DNA of 64,000 bases from Labrys sedimenti (GCF_034424805.1 NZ_JAXOUF010000006.1:281319-345318), one strand, 5' to 3'. Positions 1-8,886 are shown, counted from the stretch's first letter. Numbers and translations: made by a program. The notes: a model not told the origin generated them from the letters alone.

Positions 1-677
1 TCACGGGCGTGAAATGTAGCGAGGAGATGGATACCATTGCCGCCGTGGTGATCGTCGATCGTCAGGGCGAACGGTTCATCGTCGGCCATGACCATACCGA
101 CCTACCAGCCTCGCCGGCCCATCTGCCATTGCAGGACATTGCCGGGGCCGGTGCGGTGCTGGCCGATATCAATTGGCGCGAAGCCTCTCTTGCGGCGCTG
201 GATGCAGCTGCTGCTGCGGGAGTCCCGTCGGTGCTCGATGCGGAAGTCACCGATCCGGTGCTGCTGATGGAATTGGCGCGACGCGCAAGTTTGCCGGTGT
301 TTTCGGAGGATGGATTTGCGCTGGCCAGCGACGGGGCGCAACCGGATGCCAACGGCTGCGAAGCATTGTCGCGCCGCCTCGGCGGGACATTCGGTGTCAC
401 ATTGGGTGCCCGGGGCTCGCTATGGTGGGGCGACGGCGTCCTGACCCTGATACCCGCCTTGCCGGTGAACGTACTGGACACCACCGGTGCGGGAGATGTG
501 TTTCACGGCGCTCTGGCTGCCGGGCTGGCGGAAGGGCGGTCGGTGATCGATGCCGCCTGCTTTGCCAGTGCGGCCGCAAGCCTCAAATGCGAACTCGGCA
601 ATGGCTGGGATGGCATGCCCGAAAGACGGGCCGTCGTGGAAGCGGCCGCCACTCTGGACCCGCGCGTGATCTCTTGA
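1..677 (+). CDS. PfkB-family sugar kinase, C-terminal part (cut by window edge)
   Basis: The reading frame is open to the left edge of the window, so the gene begins outside it; the GTG at 9 is probably internal. The visible 222 residues hold the C-terminal two thirds of a ribokinase/PfkB fold. The family's second signature, DTTGAGD followed by an FHGAL helix, is complete near residues 158-168; it carries the catalytic Asp (GAGD) and the anion hole for phosphoryl transfer from ATP. Full-length relatives are about 300 residues. The substrate cannot be told from this part; sugar or nucleoside kinases are all possible. The next gene is convergent. Confidence 0.85.
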   Translation, partial: TGVKCSEEMDTIAAVVIVDRQGERFIVGHDHTDLPASPAHLPLQDIAGAGAVLADINWREASLAALDAAAAAGVPSVLDAEVTDPVLLMELARRASLPVFSEDGFALASDGAQPDANGCEALSRRLGGTFGVTLGARGSLWWGDGVLTLIPALPVNVLDTTGAGDVFHGALAAGLAEGRSVIDAACFASAAASLKCELGNGWDGMPERRAVVEAAATLDPRVIS

Positions 678-713
678 AGGCCAGACGCCGGAGCAGCAAC
701 AGCGCTTGAAGTC

Positions 714-850
714 AAAACGGTGCCGTCAGGCACGGGCACCGGGTTCGGCGCGACATTGCAGCCTGACAAGCCGCGCCTAGCCCGAGTGTCCGCAAAGCCC
801 CCATAAGCGTCTTGCCTACGCGATAGGGGGTCTTGCCTGGGGCACCGTTT
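714..850 (-). ncRNA. Candidate structured RNA with a pseudoknot, family not identified
   Basis: This non-coding stretch between two convergent genes folds into an unusually complete set of nested helices. A 10-bp closing stem pairs 715-724 with 841-850. Inside, 740-743/781-784 and 747-752/772-777 form one arm; 798-802/826-830 plus 807-810/818-821 form a second. GTCAGGC at 725-731 can pair with GCCTGAC at 761-767, which lies in the loop of the first arm, giving a pseudoknot. On the minus strand the last hairpin (GGTGCC...GGCACC) is followed by TTTT, as in an intrinsic terminator, so minus is preferred. I could not match it to 6S, SRP, tmRNA, RNase P or a known riboswitch. It could instead be an intergenic repeat. 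Confidence 0.35.
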
Positions 851-902
851 CCGAGTGTGAGCCAATTACGCAAAACACCGGTGGCTCGGCCGGATGGGGA
901 GA

Positions 903-930
903 GAGGGGCGGTTATACGCTACCGCCCCTC
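903..930 (-). terminator. Hairpin downstream of the Gly-rich protein gene
   Basis: GAGGGGCGGT (903-912) and ACCGCCCCTC (921-930) form a perfect 10-bp stem with an 8-base loop about 20 bases past the stop of the minus-strand gene. No strong U-run follows, so termination efficiency is uncertain. Confidence 0.5.
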
Positions 931-948
931 GGAACTCGTTTGGTGGGC

Positions 949-1287
949 TCAATAATTGTCCCAGCGGCGTTCGCGATAATAGGGGCGATCCCAGCCGCCA
1001 TGGCGGGGGCGGTAGCCATCGCCCCAGCCCCAGCGGGGACGTGGACCCCAGCCGCCGCCATAGCCATACCCGCCGCCATAGCCGTAGTAAGGACGGCGGA
1101 CCGGAACGCAGCGGCCCCAGCGATTGGGCTGCCAGCCGGGGCCACAGCCCCAACGGACATCCTGGACCAGCGGCGAGGCGCCCGGTGCTGCGGGAGCGAC
1201 ATTCATGGCCGAGGACGTGCCGACACTGGCCGCCAGGCCCGTCAGCGCGAAGGAGGCCGCAATCATGGTCTTGCCGAGAAGATTCAT
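949..1287 (-). CDS. Secreted Gly/Tyr/Arg-rich protein of the GCG_CRPN type
   Basis: A 112-residue protein with a Sec signal peptide (about residues 1-27, ending near SSA). The mature part starts with a short low-complexity Ala/Pro stretch, then the motif GCGPGW...RWGRCVP (about residues 48-62), and ends in a Gly-Tyr-Trp-Arg rich tail. The GCG-to-CRPN-like motif followed by a degenerate repeat tail is a recognised but functionally uncharacterised exported family common in Hyphomicrobiales. The two cysteines may form a disulfide outside the cytoplasm. Its role is unknown; nothing in the neighbours explains it. Confidence 0.75.
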   Translation of the reverse strand: MNLLGKTMIAASFALTGLAASVGTSSAMNVAPAAPGASPLVQDVRWGCGPGWQPNRWGRCVPVRRPYYGYGGGYGYGGGWGPRPRWGWGDGYRPRHGGWDRPYYRERRWDNY

Positions 1288-1468
1288 CGGTTACCTCATT
1301 GAGGGGGCTCGAGCTCGTGGGAACTCGAGGAGCAATGAGGACACGATGCCAGTTGCTGCCTGAACGCGGCGCGAACGCCCCGGTCATCTGACGTTCAGAA
1401 ACATGATGGCGGGCTGACGGGCGGTGAAGATTCTTGGCGTGGCCACCCATCACCAAACGCCCTGGTCG

Positions 1469-2224
1469 CTATTTCTCGACGCGATCCCAGCCATTGGGGC
1501 CGAGCCGTTCCTGCGGCAGGAAACGCCCCTTATAGGCCATCTTCCGCGACCCCTCGACCCAGTAGCCCAGATAGAGATAGGGCAGCCCCATTGCCTGCGT
1601 GCGGGCGATATGGTCCAGGATCATGAAAGTGCCGACGCTGCGCGCCGTCATGGCCGGCTCGTAGAACGAGTAGACCATCGACAGGCCGTCGGCCAGCACG
1701 TCGGTGAGCGAAACGCCGATCAGCGGACCCTCGCCTTGCCGGTTCAACGGCAGGCCGGCGCCGGACAGGCGGTACTCGACCAATTGCGTGTTCACATGGG
1801 TGTCCTCGACCATCATCGCATAGTCGAGCACCGTCATGTCGGCCATGCCGCCATCGGCATGGCGCTGGTCGAGATAGGCCCTGAAGGTGGAATATTGTTC
1901 CGAGGTCGGGGTGGCAGTGCGCATCTGCGAAACGACGTCGCGATTGTCGGCCTGCACGCGGCGGAAAGATTTCGTCCTGATGAAGTCGGCAACCGGCACG
2001 CGCACCGAAACGCAAGCCTTGCAGTTTTCGCAAGCCGGCCGGTAGGCGATGGTCTGGGAACGGCGAAAGCCACCATGGCTGAGCACGTCGTTGAGGCGCG
2101 CTGCCCGTTCACCGATCAGGTGGGTGAACACTTTGCGTTCCTGCTTGCCCTTCAGATAGGGACAGGGCGATGGCGCGGTCAGATAGAATTGCGGTGAGTC
2201 GCGTATTTCAATGCTCAACGCCAT
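1469..2224 (-). CDS. bpt: Aspartate/glutamate leucyltransferase
   Basis: A 251-residue protein that matches the bacterial N-end-rule leucyltransferase Bpt: it transfers Leu from Leu-tRNA to proteins with N-terminal Asp or Glu, marking them for ClpS/ClpAP. The N-terminal block has the family Cys-rich segment CENCKACVSVRVPV (about residues 62-75), and the C-terminal GNAT-like part contains the conserved GVSLTDVLADGLSMVYSFY region and an LGYWVEGSRKMAYK stretch close to the end. Length is typical. It is transcribed alone here, with about 110 bases separating it from the next minus-strand gene. Confidence 0.9.
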   Translation of the reverse strand: MALSIEIRDSPQFYLTAPSPCPYLKGKQERKVFTHLIGERAARLNDVLSHGGFRRSQTIAYRPACENCKACVSVRVPVADFIRTKSFRRVQADNRDVVSQMRTATPTSEQYSTFRAYLDQRHADGGMADMTVLDYAMMVEDTHVNTQLVEYRLSGAGLPLNRQGEGPLIGVSLTDVLADGLSMVYSFYEPAMTARSVGTFMILDHIARTQAMGLPYLYLGYWVEGSRKMAYKGRFLPQERLGPNGWDRVEK

Positions 2225-2333
2225 TCTCCATGCATGAAGGCGAAGGCTACCACTGGGCGCCGCGTCTCGCCAGAGTCCTGCTGGCGGGCGAGATCAAATT
2301 ATCGCGCCTGGGATTGTTTTTAAAGCCCGGCCC

Positions 2334-3671
2334 TCAGACCTGCCGAGGGGTGGCGTCGGCAAAGCCGAACAGTCCACCCGGGCGGAAGATCAGCATGAGG
2401 ACGAGAAAGATCATCACGGCCACATCGCGATGTTCGATCGGAAAATAAGCCTGCCAGACGACCTCGAACAGGCCGAGTACGAGGCCGCCGAGCAAGGCTC
2501 CTTCGATCGAACCGATGCCGCCGATGACGGCTGCGACCAGGCCTTTCAGGCCGATCATGGCTCCGCCATAGGCATCGGCTCCGCCATAATAGACCGTCAT
2601 GATGAAACCGGCGAAACCGGCCAGCGCGGAGGCGAGCCCGAAGGTCAGGGCCAGCATGCCCCGGCTGGAGATCCCGACGAGGTTGGCCATCAGGGCATCG
2701 TCCGATATCGCCCGCCAGCGCCGGCCGAGCTCGCTGCGGCGCATCAGCATGACGACGGCGATGGCGACGAGGGCCGCGGCGGCACCGATCGACATCTGCA
2801 TGACGGTGATGTGGACGACGAAATTGCCCGACCGCACCACGGGCAGATAGGGACTGGTGATCGGCGGTGCCCAGCGGTCGTTGGGGCCTTGGGCGACACG
2901 CATCGCCTCGCGCATGACCGAGGCCACGGCCACCGTGGCGATCAGGATGGTCTGGCCGCGGCGGAAGGCGAGGGGGGCGAAGACCAGCTTTTCGACGATA
3001 TGACCGGCGAGAACCACGAGGCCGACCGCAGCCGCGAACACGACGACGAGGTCCAGGGCCGGAGAGCGGGAACCGAGCGCCAGCATGATCAGCATGATCG
3101 AGACGCTCATCACGCCGCCGAGCGTGGCAAAATCCCCGAAAGCCAGGTTGATACGCTGGACCAGGCCGAAGACGAGGGCATAGGCCACCGCGATCAGCAT
3201 GGTCATTGCCGTGGTCGGCACCCCATTGCCGAGACTCTGTACCAGAAAGGCAATGCTGCCGGGGACCTCGGGTACATCGGCGATGGTTTCACCGGGCCCC
3301 GGATCGGCAAGGACAGCCTCGGGGCGTTCGAGCCAATAGCGCTTGAGGATATGAAGCTTCCAGGCAGCAAAGGCTCTGCCGTCCGCGGCCAGGGCGCTCA
3401 GCTCGATGAGCCGGTTATCCGGCAGGCTCGGTCCGAAGCCGCAGAACACGCTGTGATTGCTGCTGCGTCCCTGGTGCAGCGCCCGATAGTCGATACGGAT
3501 CTTAAATGGCGGCGAGGCGGAGGTAACGGCAGTGACCGTAAGTCCATCTGCGTCGATCGCAATGGCGGGTAATGTCTGCCGGCAGATGCGGATTTCCAGC
3601 GGGTCGAGGCTGTCGCGACAGGAAGCCAGGCACAAAGTGACGAGAAGCAAGGCGATGACACGATGGATCAA
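2334..3671 (-). CDS. LivH-type ABC transporter permease with lipoprotein-like N-terminal extension
   Basis: A 445-residue protein in two parts. From about residue 150 to the end it is a branched-chain amino acid transporter permease of the LivH class, with about eight membrane segments and the typical motifs NLAFGDFATLGG and GLKGLVAAVIGG...EGALLGG. The first 135 residues are extra: a signal peptide ending in LASC (Cys at about 17, a good lipobox), then a predicted extracytoplasmic domain. Ordinary LivH permeases are about 290-300 residues. None of the partner genes (binding protein, second permease, two ATPases) is adjacent, so it is an orphan. The substrate is unknown, and lipidation of a polytopic permease would be unusual. 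Confidence 0.8.
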   Translation of the reverse strand: MIHRVIALLLVTLCLASCRDSLDPLEIRICRQTLPAIAIDADGLTVTAVTSASPPFKIRIDYRALHQGRSSNHSVFCGFGPSLPDNRLIELSALAADGRAFAAWKLHILKRYWLERPEAVLADPGPGETIADVPEVPGSIAFLVQSLGNGVPTTAMTMLIAVAYALVFGLVQRINLAFGDFATLGGVMSVSIMLIMLALGSRSPALDLVVVFAAAVGLVVLAGHIVEKLVFAPLAFRRGQTILIATVAVASVMREAMRVAQGPNDRWAPPITSPYLPVVRSGNFVVHITVMQMSIGAAAALVAIAVVMLMRRSELGRRWRAISDDALMANLVGISSRGMLALTFGLASALAGFAGFIMTVYYGGADAYGGAMIGLKGLVAAVIGGIGSIEGALLGGLVLGLFEVVWQAYFPIEHRDVAVMIFLVLMLIFRPGGLFGFADATPRQV

Positions 3672-3866
3672 GGGTGCCGCCTGAATCGTCGCGCCGGACC
3701 AGTTGACCCGATTTTTATATCGGCGCTGTCAGTAGGCAGATTACAGCCTCGCCGCGATTCGGACAGCAAACCCGGCCGTCCCGGATGAGGGGCTGTCCAA
3801 ACAGGAGCTTTTCCTGAGGCGGCGGCGGGGCTATCGTCGAATCCCTTTCCTGCTTCGAGACCCGTG

Positions 3867-4148
3867 ATGCGTGACGGCAAGCCCAGTGTGACCATCGTTT
3901 ATTGCCGGCAATGCCAATGGCTGCTCCGGGCGGCCTGGATGGCCCAGGAACTGCTTTCGACCTTTTCGGAAGATCTGGGGGAGGTCACGCTGGTGCCGGC
4001 CACCGGCGGTGCCTTCCGTATCGAATATGAGGGGCAGGAGATCTGGGAGCGCAAGCGCGACGGCGGCTTTCCCGACGTGAAGGCCCTCAAGCAGCTGGTG
4101 CGCGACCGGCTCGATCCCGATCGCGATCTCGGTCATATCGACAGATAG
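3867..4148 (+). CDS. SelT/SelW/SelH-family (Rdx) thioredoxin-like protein
   Basis: A protein of about 93 residues. The N-terminal strand is followed directly by CRQC (residues 13-16), the CxxC redox motif that replaces the CxxU of mammalian SelW. The rest matches the Rdx fold, including a GGAFRIEYEG strand and a C-terminal PDVKALKQLVRDRLDP helix. Proteins of this family are small cytosolic redox proteins of poorly defined function. The start is ATG 3867 or the GTG just before it (3864). It is divergent from the permease and ends nine bases before the 3' end of hemB. Confidence 0.85.
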   Translation: MRDGKPSVTIVYCRQCQWLLRAAWMAQELLSTFSEDLGEVTLVPATGGAFRIEYEGQEIWERKRDGGFPDVKALKQLVRDRLDPDRDLGHIDR

Positions 4149-4156
4149 CCGGCCTG

Positions 4157-5194
4157 CTATTTGCCGCGCAGATATTCGGCAGCCCGTGGGGCGAAATAGG
4201 TGAGGATGCCATCGGCGCCGGCGCGCTTGAAGGCGGTGAGGCTCTCGATCATGGCTTTTTCGCCGTCAATCCAGCCATTCTGGGCGGCTGCCATGATCAT
4301 CGCATACTCGCCCGAGACCTGATAGGCGAAGGTCGGGCGGCCGAAGTTCTGCTTGAGGCGCGCGACGATGTCGAGATAGGGCAGGCCGGGCTTGACCATG
4401 ATCATGTCGGCGCCTTCGGCGATGTCAAGCTCGGCCTCGCGCACCGCTTCGTCCGAATTGGCATAGTCCATCTGATAGGTGCGCTTGTCGCCCTTGAGCG
4501 CGCCGGAGGAGCCCACTGCCTCGCGGAAGGGGCCGTAGAAGGCCGAGGCATATTTGGCCGAATAGGCCATGATCTGCACATCGAGGAAACCGGCGGCGTC
4601 GAGCGCGGCACGGATGGCACCGACGCGGCCGTCCATCATGTCGGACGGTGCGATGATGTCCGAGCCGGATTCGGCCTGGACCAGGGCCTGGCGCACCAGC
4701 AGGGCGACGGTCTCGTCATTGAGGATGCGTCCGGCTTCCAGCAGCCCGTCATGGCCGTGCGAGGTGTAGGGATCGAGCGCCACGTCGGTCAGCAGGCCGA
4801 TTTCGGGCACCTTGGCCTTGATGGCGCGGCAGGCCCGGCAGGTTAGGTTCTGCGCGTTCAGGGCCTCGCTCCCGGTCGGGTCGCGCAAGGAGGGATCCGT
4901 GTAGGGGAAGATCGCCACCACGGGGATGTCGAGGGCCGCGGCCCGCTGTGCCTCCTCGACCGCAATGTCGATGCTGACCCGGTCTACGCCCGGCATCGCG
5001 GCCACGGGACTTCTCAGATTCTCGCCTTCCTGCACGAAGATCGGCCAGATCAGATCATTGGTGGTGAGCACATTCTCCTTCACCAGCCGGCGGGCCCATT
5101 CGCTCTTGCGGTTGCGGCGCGGGCGCTCGATGAGGTCGAGACGGTCCGAGGCGGAGGCGAGGGCGGGTTTGAGCGGGGTGACGGAGGAAGGCAT
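4157..5194 (-). CDS. hemB: Delta-aminolevulinic acid dehydratase (porphobilinogen synthase)
   Basis: A 345-residue HemB, which condenses two 5-aminolevulinate molecules to porphobilinogen in heme synthesis. The two Schiff-base lysines are present: K214 in MAYSAKYASAFYGP and K268 in MIMVKPGLPYLD. In the metal-binding segment the three zinc cysteines of the animal and yeast enzymes are replaced (DVALDPYTSHGHDG), so this is the zinc-independent, Mg/K-activated type usual in alphaproteobacteria. Length is normal. It is divergent from the DUF6163 gene over about 250 bases that must hold both promoters. Confidence 0.97.
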   Translation of the reverse strand: MPSSVTPLKPALASASDRLDLIERPRRNRKSEWARRLVKENVLTTNDLIWPIFVQEGENLRSPVAAMPGVDRVSIDIAVEEAQRAAALDIPVVAIFPYTDPSLRDPTGSEALNAQNLTCRACRAIKAKVPEIGLLTDVALDPYTSHGHDGLLEAGRILNDETVALLVRQALVQAESGSDIIAPSDMMDGRVGAIRAALDAAGFLDVQIMAYSAKYASAFYGPFREAVGSSGALKGDKRTYQMDYANSDEAVREAELDIAEGADMIMVKPGLPYLDIVARLKQNFGRPTFAYQVSGEYAMIMAAAQNGWIDGEKAMIESLTAFKRAGADGILTYFAPRAAEYLRGK

Positions 5195-5441
5195 GGCAGT
5201 CTCTTCGAAATGAACTTTGGAAAGGTTCTATCACATCCGGTGCAGTGGAGGCATGCCGTCATGTCACACCCTGGCAGCGGCAAATGCGGGGGCTTGATGG
5301 TCAAGCCGGGAAGCATCTGCGAGACGGCAGGCATTCCTCGTCTTCCTTCCTCGGCCAAGCTTCGATCCGCCTGCATGCGGCCAGGTGATTTGCCCTCGGC
5401 TCCCTGCACGGTTAGAAGGACCTCCAGCAACGAGGCACGAC

Positions 5442-5849
5442 ATGAGCGATATCGAGTTTGACCGCGACGGCCCGCCCTACGGCGCCTATCTGTTGTGGTT
5501 CATGCGTGCCGTCGCCGTGCTGTGGATGGCCAAGGGCATCATCCATTGGTGCCTGATCCTGGGGATCGGGCAGGCCGATCCGGATCGCTTCCTCGGCATG
5601 CCGGTGCTCACCCAGAGTGCGGTGATCGTGTTCGCGGTCTTCGATCTGGTCGCGGCTGTCGGCTTGTGGATGGCGGCGACATGGGGTGGGGTCATCTGGC
5701 TGATCGCTTCCGGCAGCTATTTCATCATTTCGCTGTTCCGTCCTGAGATCTTCGGCCGGCAATATGCGATGATGACGACGATCGGCGTCCTGATCCTGCT
5801 CTATGTCGGGCTGGCTTTTCTCGCCTCGCGCGAGCGGCGCCATCCGTGA
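5442..5849 (+). CDS. DUF6163 family inner-membrane protein
   Basis: A membrane protein of about 135 residues with a short polar N-terminus and four hydrophobic segments (about 15-38, 52-75, 78-97, 105-127). Sequence character and its position beside hemB match the DUF6163 proteins of Hyphomicrobiales, which have no assigned function. ATG 5442 is preferred over an upstream in-frame start because the polar MSDIEFDRDG N-terminus is typical and a GAGG ribosome site lies six bases before it. Confidence 0.75.
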   Translation: MSDIEFDRDGPPYGAYLLWFMRAVAVLWMAKGIIHWCLILGIGQADPDRFLGMPVLTQSAVIVFAVFDLVAAVGLWMAATWGGVIWLIASGSYFIISLFRPEIFGRQYAMMTTIGVLILLYVGLAFLASRERRHP

Positions 5850-5885
5850 GAGTCGGCGACCGGATTGTTGCAACTTTGTCACGCA

Positions 5886-5900
5886 AGCGCGATTCGCGCT
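5886..5900. promoter_or_regulatory. Short perfect inverted repeat in the 5850-6140 gap
   Basis: AGCGCGA-T-TCGCGCT is a 15-base palindrome about 35 bases after the DUF6163 stop and 240 bases before the L,D-transpeptidase start. It could be a terminator stem or a protein site. The rest of this 290-base gap shows no gene. Confidence 0.3.
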
Positions 5901-6140
5901 CACATGGCGGTGATCGTGACGGGCCTTGCCACATTTGTCCCGGTTTTGCCGCTTTCTGGCGATAGGGCATTGCGCAAGTTTCGTATACCGGGATCGCAAA
6001 TGGCCGGTGACGAGGTCTGATTTTGGTCTCGGTTCGTTTACCTCTCCCGTGTAAAGAGCTCGGCTAATTCACGGCCGCAGGAAATTACCGGTACGGTAGG
6101 TGCGTGGCGCAAGCGGGCTTTGCTGCAGGATTAGAACAAG

Positions 6141-7385
6141 ATGTCTGACTATTCTCGTCGTGGTTTTCTCTCCACTTTGGCCCTCGGGGCCGCTGCGACC
6201 GCCTTGGCGCGTCCGGCCGCCGCGCAGGATTATGGCCTCGGCCAGATGGAGATGAAGGAACGCTACGATTCCGTGGCCAGCCCCATCGGGCAGGCCAGCA
6301 GTTCCTCGCCCACTTTCTCGGCCTACACCTTGCAGGCCACGCAGAATGCGCTGCAGAAATATAGCGAAATCGCGGCCCAGGGCGGCTGGCCCCAGGTGAC
6401 CGGCAAGGGCCGGCTCCAGCTTGGCTCGCGCAGCCCCGACGTCGTCTCGCTGCGCCAGCGCCTGATCGCCTCGGGCGATCTGGCGCCGTCGCTCGGCGGT
6501 TCGCCCGTCTTCGATTCCTATCTCGACGGTGCGGTGAAGCGCTTCCAGTCGCGCCACGGCATCCTGTCCAGCGGCGTCGTCGGCGATACCTCGCGCGCCG
6601 CCCTCGCCATTCCGATCGATGTCCGCATCAAGCAGCTGCAGATGAACATCGTGCGCCTGCGCTCGATGGGCAATCTGGGCAACCGCTACATCATGATGAA
6701 CATTCCGGCGACCGAGCTGGAAGCGGTGAACAACGGCGCGGTCGAGCAGCGCCACTCCACGGTGATCGGCAAGCCGGACCGGCCCTCGCCAATCCTGTCG
6801 ACCGTGGTGCAGAACATCAATTTCAACCCCTATTGGACGGTGCCGCTCTCCATCATCAAGAAGGACCTGATCCCTCTGATGCAGAAGGAGCCGAGCTACC
6901 TGGCCGATCACCATATCCGCATCTTCAATCCGCAGGGCCAGGAGCTCACGCCCGAGCAGATCAACTGGAACACCGACGAAGCCACCAAGATGCGCTTCCG
7001 GCAGGAGCCGGGCTTCGGCAATTCGCTCGGCCAGGTGCGCATCAACATCGCCAACCAGTATGGCGTCTACATGCATGATACGCCCTACAAGTCGGTGTTC
7101 GGCTCGGACTACCGCTTTGATTCCTCGGGCTGTGCACGTGTGCAGGACGTCCGTGAGCTGGTCGCCTGGATCCTCCAGGGCACCGAATATACTCGCGACC
7201 GCATCGATGAAGTGATCCGTTCGGGCGCCCAGACGACGGTGAACCCGACCGCCAAGGTGCCGGTGTTCTGGGCCTACATCACGGCCTGGGCGACGCCGGA
7301 AGGCCTGGTCGAGTTCCGCGACGACATCTACAACAAGGACGGATTCGCCTCGCTCTCCGTGGTCACCAAGGAAGAGCAGGGCTGA
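6141..7385 (+). CDS. Tat-exported L,D-transpeptidase (YcbB-like)
   Basis: A 414-residue protein that should make 3-3 crosslinks in peptidoglycan or attach proteins to it. The N-terminus has a twin-arginine signal (SRRGFLS, residues 5-11, hydrophobic stretch, cut near AAAQD). A peptidoglycan-binding type 1 domain follows at roughly 85-160 (LRQRLIASGDL...VKRFQSRHGI), then the YkuD catalytic domain with SSGCARVQD; the nucleophile is C331. It stands alone, with a 12-bp hairpin after the stop. Tat export of a YkuD enzyme is typical of related alphaproteobacterial proteins. Confidence 0.9.
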   Translation: MSDYSRRGFLSTLALGAAATALARPAAAQDYGLGQMEMKERYDSVASPIGQASSSSPTFSAYTLQATQNALQKYSEIAAQGGWPQVTGKGRLQLGSRSPDVVSLRQRLIASGDLAPSLGGSPVFDSYLDGAVKRFQSRHGILSSGVVGDTSRAALAIPIDVRIKQLQMNIVRLRSMGNLGNRYIMMNIPATELEAVNNGAVEQRHSTVIGKPDRPSPILSTVVQNINFNPYWTVPLSIIKKDLIPLMQKEPSYLADHHIRIFNPQGQELTPEQINWNTDEATKMRFRQEPGFGNSLGQVRINIANQYGVYMHDTPYKSVFGSDYRFDSSGCARVQDVRELVAWILQGTEYTRDRIDEVIRSGAQTTVNPTAKVPVFWAYITAWATPEGLVEFRDDIYNKDGFASLSVVTKEEQG

Positions 7386-7420
7386 TCGGGGCGCCGTCCC
7401 CTCCGACCTGAAAGAGATTG

Positions 7421-7450
7421 ACAGCGCCGCAGCCTCGTCTGCGGCGCTGT
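7421..7450 (+). terminator. Terminator after the L,D-transpeptidase gene
   Basis: ACAGCGCCGCAG (7421-7432) and CTGCGGCGCTGT (7439-7450) form a 12-bp perfect stem with a 6-base loop, followed by TGCGTTTC. The stem is strong but the U-tract weak. Confidence 0.65.
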
Positions 7451-7564
7451 TGCGTTTCAAGCCTGCCTTTCCAGTCATGGCGCAACTTTGGTCGCTTGCA
7501 GACATGACTTTGCGGTGCAACTCCGTTATGTCGTCTGCCTCTTCTCCAACGAGGCCCTGCCACG

Positions 7565-8860
7565 ATGAATGACGCTCGCTCCGCCGCCCTGTCGAACAGC
7601 TTCTTCGCCGCCGATATGCATTCCGCCGATCCGGAGCTGGCGCGCACCATCGACCTCGAATTGGGCCGCCTGCGCGACCATATCGAGCTGATCGCCTCCG
7701 AGAACATCGTTTCGAAGGCAGTCCTGGAGGCCCAGGGCTCGATCATGACCAACAAATATGCGGAGGGCTATCCGGGCCGCCGCTATTATGGTGGTTGCGA
7801 ATTCGTCGACATGGCCGAGAACCTGGCGATCGAGCGCGTCAAGAAGCTGTTCGGCTGCGCCTACGCCAACGTCCAGCCCAATTCCGGCAGCCAGGCCAAC
7901 CAGGGCGTGTTCCTGGCGCTGATGAAGCCGGGCGACACCTTCATGGGCCTCAATCTCAATGCCGGCGGCCATCTCACCCATGGTTCGGCGGTCAACATGT
8001 CCGGCCGCTGGTTCAACGTGGTGCCCTATAATGTGCGTCCCGAGGATCAGCGCGTCGACATGGACGAGGTCGAGCGCCTTGCGCATGAGCACAAGCCCAA
8101 GCTGATCATTGCCGGCGGCTCGGGCTATGCCCGTCACTGGGATTTTGCCCGCTTCCGTCAGATCGCCGATGCGGTCGGCGCCTATTTCTTCGTCGACATG
8201 GCCCATTTCGCCGGCCTGGTCGCCGGTGATGCGCATCCCTCTCCGTTCCCGCACGCGCATGTGGCGACTTCGACCACCCACAAGACCCTGCGCGGCCCGC
8301 GCGGCGGCATCATCCTCACCAATGACGAGGAGATCGCCAAGAAGGTGAACTCGGCTGTGTTCCCGGGCCTGCAGGGCGGACCGCTGATGCATGTCATCGC
8401 CGCCAAGGCCGTGGCTTTCGGCGAAGCGCTGCGCCCCGAGTTCAAGGCCTATGCCAAGCAGGTCGTCGAGAATGCCGCCGCCCTGGCCGCCAACCTCAAG
8501 GGCAATGGCTTCGACATCGTCTCGGGCGGCACCGACAACCACCTGATGCTGGTGGACCTTCGTCCCAAGAACCTGACCGGCAATTTCGCCGAGAAGGCGT
8601 TGGAGCGCGCCCATATCACCTGCAACAAGAACGGCATTCCCTATGACCCGCAGAAGCCGATGGTGACTTCGGGCATCCGTCTCGGCACTCCCGCCGCCAC
8701 CTCGCGCGGTTTCGGCGTCAAGGAGTTCCAGGAGGTCGGCGATCTCATCACCGAGGCACTGGAAGGCCTGTCCAAGAACGGTGCCGACAATAATGGCGCG
8801 GTCGAAGAAGCGGTGCGCGCCAAGGTCAACAAGCTGACGGGCCGTTTCCCGATCTACTGA
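7565..8860 (+). CDS. glyA: Serine hydroxymethyltransferase
   Basis: A 431-residue GlyA, a PLP enzyme that converts serine and tetrahydrofolate to glycine and 5,10-methylene-THF. Visible landmarks are the IELIASENIVSKAVLEAQGS N-terminal signature, the YPGRRYYGG loop, the PLP-binding HTTT-like segment TSTTHKTLRGPRGG with the Schiff-base Lys, and a C-terminal RLGTPAATSRGFG block. Full length. It lies upstream of nrdR and the rib genes in the same direction, an arrangement conserved in Hyphomicrobiales, but a 143-base spacer with two palindromes separates it from nrdR. Confidence 0.98.
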   Translation: MNDARSAALSNSFFAADMHSADPELARTIDLELGRLRDHIELIASENIVSKAVLEAQGSIMTNKYAEGYPGRRYYGGCEFVDMAENLAIERVKKLFGCAYANVQPNSGSQANQGVFLALMKPGDTFMGLNLNAGGHLTHGSAVNMSGRWFNVVPYNVRPEDQRVDMDEVERLAHEHKPKLIIAGGSGYARHWDFARFRQIADAVGAYFFVDMAHFAGLVAGDAHPSPFPHAHVATSTTHKTLRGPRGGIILTNDEEIAKKVNSAVFPGLQGGPLMHVIAAKAVAFGEALRPEFKAYAKQVVENAAALAANLKGNGFDIVSGGTDNHLMLVDLRPKNLTGNFAEKALERAHITCNKNGIPYDPQKPMVTSGIRLGTPAATSRGFGVKEFQEVGDLITEALEGLSKNGADNNGAVEEAVRAKVNKLTGRFPIY

Positions 8861-8886
8861 TCGCTGCCGGGAGGGCGGGCATCTCA

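Noticed and set aside
714..850. c-di-GMP (GEMM) riboswitch reading of the structured region
   Set aside because: A CGCAAAGCC segment on the plus strand recalls GEMM, but the tetraloop, receptor and helix order do not fit, and no gene lies downstream in the right direction.
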